Assembly: GCA_963691705.1 (NCBI GenBank)
Contig: OY829542.1
Span: forward strand, 38,426,579 to 38,490,578
Origin: Viola odorata
Lineage: Eukaryota > Streptophyta > Magnoliopsida > Malpighiales > Violaceae
Direction: 5' to 3'
DNA length: 64,000 nt
The translations under genes were made by a program, and so were the position numbers. Shown in pieces: positions 60,312-64,000 of this stretch; the first letter of the stretch is position 1; the number at the start of each line of letters is the position of its first letter. The notes beneath the pieces are model-generated. The model worked only from the letters and a program-made list of their open reading frames with translations. It was not told the DNA's origin and ran no database searches.

Positions 60312-63300
60312 ATGTTCAACGGCATGGTTATGTCCATCATCATTGATAACGGGAGCTGCGCGGATATGGCAAGCGCCCTCCTAGTCTACTCCTTGGGTCT
60401 TAACACATTGAGACATCCCCACCCGTATGTGCTGAATTGGTTCAACGACGGGAACACGGTCAAAGTTCACAGGCAAGTCCTAGTGCCTTTCAACATCGGA
60501 GGCTACAAAGACAAGCGCTTGTGCGATGTGGCCCCGATGCAAGCAAGCCACTTGCTTCTCAGCCGGCCTTGGCAATATGACCGTAAGGCAATCCATGATG
60601 GGTTCAGGAACAACTACAAACTTCAGCATGAGGGCCAAAAGTTCTTGATACCGCCCTTGTCCCCAAATCAAATTGGAGAAGGCTTACGCTACTTTCAAAA
60701 TTTCAGTGTCACTTGGAAGGAAAGAGTGATTGGAGTGGAGAGAAGAAAGTGAGTGGGAAATGTGGGGAAAACAATGGGCATGAAAATATTGAGCATGCAC
60801 CGAGAGGAGGGAATAAGGAAAGCCGAGAGGAAAAGGGAGCCGAGAGGGGCAAAACAAAGCTTGAAAAAAATAAGCAAGCTAGTGAGGCCTTTAGAGAGGC
60901 AAGAGTGGAGAGAAAAGTGAGCTTAATGGCAAAAGGGAAGGATATTAGGCATGCGCTCATCATGCGCAAGCCATGTATTTTGATTCGGTTTAAATTCTTT
61001 GCCTTAAGCACTACTAATGTTAACCCTTCCTTACCGAGCTTGATTTCCCCTCTTTTACAGGAATTTGGAGACGTGTTTCTGGATGAAATTCCCGAAGGCT
61101 TACCACCGACGATGGGTATTGAGCATAAGATCGACTTCATCCCTGGCTCCTCTTTGCCAAACCGGCCAGCATACCGATGCAATCCCAAGGAGACACAAGA
61201 GCTCCAAACTCAAGTTGACGGGTTGCTGGCCAAAGGTTTCATCTGAGAGTCCCTTGCCATGTTTCGTATCGGTGATCTTAGTGCCCAAGAAAGGCGGGTC
61301 GTGGAGAATGTGCATGGACTGTCGTGTCATTAACAAGCTAACAGTCAAGTACTCCCACCCCATTCCTAGGCTAGATGACATGCTAGATGAATTGTGCAAT
61401 GCCAAAACATTTTCCAAAATTGATTTAGTTAGCGGGTATCATCAAATAAAAATGAATGAAGGGGATCAATGGAAAATGGCATTTAAAACAATGTTTGGGT
61501 TGTATGAATGGCTTGCCATTCCGTTTGGCTTGACCAATGCACCTAGTACATTCATGCGCCTCATGAACCATGTCTTAAGGCCGTTTATTGGTCATTTTGT
61601 GGTAGTATACTTTGATGATATCTTAGTGTATAGCACCTCTCCACAAGCCCATTTGGGCCACTTGCACCAAGTATTTCTAACACTTCACGCACATAAGTTG
61701 TATGCCAAGCTCTCCAAGTATGAGTTTTTCTTGGAGGAGGTACATTTCTTGGGTTTTATTGTAGGTGCCGAAGGACTTAAAGTGGACCAAGAAAAGGTGA
61801 AAGCCATAGTCGAGTGGCCCGCGCCCACCACCATAGGAGAAGTGAGATCCTTTCACCGGCTGGCTGGGTTCTATCGCCGGTTCGTGAAGGACTTCTCAAC
61901 CATTGAGGCGCCATTAAACAAGCTCACCAAGACGAACGCCCCGTTTGTTTGGGGCAAGGAGCAAGCACACGCCTTTGCCACGCTCAAGGAAAGGCTCACC
62001 TCTAGCCCAATGCTCATCCTCCCCAATTTTGAGCGAACCTTTGAGGTCGAATGGGACACTAGTGGCATAGGAATCGGTGCGGTTTTGATTCAAGACAAGA
62101 GGCCCGTGGCATTTTTTAGCGAGAAGTTGAAAGCGGCGCAACTTAATTATTGCACCTACGATAGGGAGCTATATGCGCTAGTGAGGGCGTTGGAAGTATG
62201 GGAGCATTACTTGACCCCGAGCGAGTTTGTGGTCCATACGGATCACTTGAGTCTTAAGTATGTCAAAGGGCAAGGGAAACTCAACAAGCGACACGCCGCT
62301 TGGCTGGAATTCATAGAAAAGTTCCCATATCACATCAAATACCTAAAGGGAAAGGAAAATGTGGTGGCCGATGCTTTGTCCCGAAGGTATGCACTTCTTA
62401 CCTCTTTGCACTCGCGTATGTTACGCTTTTCACACCTCCCCTCCTTATATGCAAATGATGTGGAATTTAAGGATACTTTTCTTGCTTGTGCCCATGGGGC
62501 TTTTGATCACTATGCCATACATGATGATTTCCTTTTCCGCAAGGGTAAATTATGCATACCTGTGTGTAGCTCCCGTGAGTTGTTAGTTCGGGAAGCACAC
62601 GAGGGGGGGGGGGGGTTAAAGGGACATTTTGGGGTAGAGAAAACCCTAAGCACGCTTAAGGAACACTTCTATTGGCCTAAAATGAAAAAGTTAGTGTCAC
62701 GCATTGTGGAGTCTTGTCTTGCATGCAAACGTGCTAAAACCCGAAGTATAAACCATGGGCGTTACATGCCATTACCAGTAGCTTCTCACCCTTGGCATGA
62801 TATTTCTATGGACTTTGTGCTAGGGCTCCCGCGCACTAAGCACGACAAGGATGTTTTATTTGTTGTTGTGGATAGATTCTCGAAAATGGCTCATTTTATT
62901 CCATGTCAATCTACCAATGATGCTTCGCATGTTGCTACTATGTTTTTTTGAGAAATTGTGAGAATTCATGGTATGCCTAGGACCATAGTGAGCGACCGGG
63001 ATAGTAAGTTCCTTGCACACTTTTGGCGTGTTTTGTGGGCCAAATTGGGAACCAAGCTTCTCTTCTCTACCTCGTACCATCCTCCAATGGATGGTCACAC
63101 CAAGGTAGTCAATAGGACGCTCGACATATTATTGCGCATTATGATAAATCAAAACCCCAAAGCATGGGAATAATGCATTCCTTTTATAGAGTTCGCCTAT
63201 AACCGCACAATGCACTCCACCACTCATTTTTCACCATTTGAGCTTGTCTATGGGTTTAATCCTCTTACCCCCATAGACTTGTTGCCCATTCCTTTATCTT

Positions 63301-63734
63301 CTTGTGCTAGTCTAGATGGTGAAGCCAAGGCAAAAATAGTGAGTAAGATGCATGCAGGTGCCAAGGACCGCATTGAGGCCATCAACGCCAATTTAGTCAA
63401 GAAACGTGATGCTGGATGCCGCACCGGTACCTTCGAAGTGGGCAATTTAGTTTGGGTCCATATGACAAAGGAGTGTCGGGCGCACAAGCTTAGCCCACGG
63501 GGAGATGACCCTTTTCTTATCCTTGAGAAAATTAGTGATAATGCCTATGTTCTTGATATTCCTATTTCTTACGGCAACACTAATCATTCCTTTAGCATCA
63601 CTGATCTTTCACCCTTCTTTGCAGATGACGAAGAAGAAGGACTTGAGGGGAGCAACGGTGTAGATTCGCGGATGAATCCTTGCGAAGGGGAAGGGGATGA
63701 TACGAGCCCAGCAGCCGAAGCCCAAAGGCCGTGA
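60312..63734 (+). pseudogene. pol: Element G protease, reverse transcriptase, RNase H and integrase (decayed)
   Basis: Protease: IIDNGSCADMASALLV. A frame break near 60700 is followed by a lysine/glutamate-rich linker and the RT start ([18 protein letters not shown]). A TGA at 61244 is followed by a frame shift. The RT core ([25 protein letters not shown]), RNase H ([34 protein letters not shown]) and the integrase zinc finger are open to 62951. A TGA at 62949 and a TAA at 63171 follow. In the integrase core DGHTKVVNR the catalytic glutamate of the usual DGQTEVVNR is lysine. The C-terminal frame (63210-63734) ends 37 bp inside the 3' LTR. Confidence 0.88.
63680..63697 (+). other. Polypurine tract of element G
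   Basis: GCGAAGGGGAAGGGGA directly before the 3' LTR; it also codes for part of the integrase tail. Confidence 0.75.
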
Positions 63735-64000
63735 GGCTACGCCACAAGGACCACCAAGGGTCGAGACATAGCCGCCTTGATCATCAAGACCCTTCGGGCC
63801 GAGGAGAGCAACGTGAAGGTCACGGGCCAATGGAGCCTTTGCATCTACGCCAAAGACTCAACTCGCAGCCACAGGCCTGAGTCCGAGCCCGCACATGTCG
63901 CCAAAGCCACGACCGAGCCCAGCACCAAGGCCTCGCTCGTACACCCCGCCAAGGCCTCGCTCGCACACCTCGCCAAAGCCACGGCCGAGCCCAGCATCAA
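63698..64000 (+). repeat. 3' LTR of element G (truncated by the window end)
   Basis: It starts TGATACGAGCCCAGCAG and matches 56620 onward with about 20 or more differences in 300 bp. The GCCAAAGCCACG and AAGGCCTCGCTCG units are repeated more often than in the 5' LTR. Confidence 0.85.

Larger units (their letters stand above)
56620..64000 (+). mobile_element. Ty3/gypsy element G, complete except for the rest of its 3' LTR
   Basis: Plus strand: 5' LTR, PBS, leader, gag, protease, RT, RNase H, integrase, polypurine tract and the start of the 3' LTR. Numerous stops and frameshifts. The LTRs differ by about 8% in the ~300 bp that can be compared. The gag and protease are closely related to D and E, so G represents the autonomous form of that group. 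The left flank CCTAC is the candidate TSD. The pol end overlaps the 3' LTR, as in CRM-type chromoviruses; the lineage call is tentative. Confidence 0.88.

Noticed and set aside
1..64000. Host genes, tRNA, rRNA or organelle insertions
   Set aside because: I found no convincing candidate; every long stretch is accounted for by retrotransposon sequence or repeats.

Overview
This window is plant nuclear DNA made almost entirely of nested LTR retrotransposons of the Ty3/gypsy superfamily. I see no ordinary host gene, tRNA, rRNA or organellar DNA. The plant origin follows from Tat-type polyproteins with a second (archaeal-type) RNase H, intron-bearing antisense accessory genes of the 'putative gypsy type transposon' (Transposase_28, PF04195-like) family, TG..CA LTRs, and 5-bp target-site duplications. 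The species cannot be named from the sequence.

Seven elements can be separated, lettered here by me. D (minus) is the background element: a gag-protease remnant at 27383-29290 that resumes at 56305-56619. C (plus, Tat-like; antisense genes and 3' LTR at 22585-27382) sits at the left edge of D. B (minus Tat) ends with its 5' LTR at 22584, 12 bp past the stop of a C gene. E (minus, gag-protease only, 29291-56304, TSD ACTCT) is inserted in the gag of D. A (minus Tat, 30641-45255, TSD TAAGG) and F (plus, non-autonomous, full of tandem repeats, 47395-54060, TSD GTAGG) are both inserted in E. G (plus Ty3/gypsy, 56620 to beyond the window end) is inserted in the far side of D. LTR divergence counted by eye agrees with this order: G about 8%, E about 6%, A about 3%, F about 2.5%.

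Bases 1-8072 are a near-identical copy of 26738-34809 (offset 26737; three substitutions noticed). At 8072/8073 the sequence jumps from an accessory gene of element A into an accessory gene of element B, with a 4-bp microhomology (TTCC). The simplest reading is one very recent head-to-tail duplication of a ~26.7-kb unit (8073-34809). The window starts inside the upstream copy. An assembly error is the main alternative.

The most interesting biology is the cassette of antisense genes carried by the Tat elements between the 3' LTR and pol. Three elements (A, B, C) keep the same order: a ~125-aa uncharacterised protein, a ~150-aa proline-rich/basic/acidic-tail protein, a two-exon Transposase_28-like coiled-coil protein and, in A and B, a three-exon paralogue of the last. 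Most have their own TATA-like box, and the first gene has a conserved 3' end. Element B is nearly intact: gag-pol is broken by one TGA, and the RT, both RNases H and integrase keep their catalytic residues. Element F has no genes but shares LTR ends, PBS and a ~37-bp tandem repeat with the Tat elements, so it is probably their non-autonomous partner.
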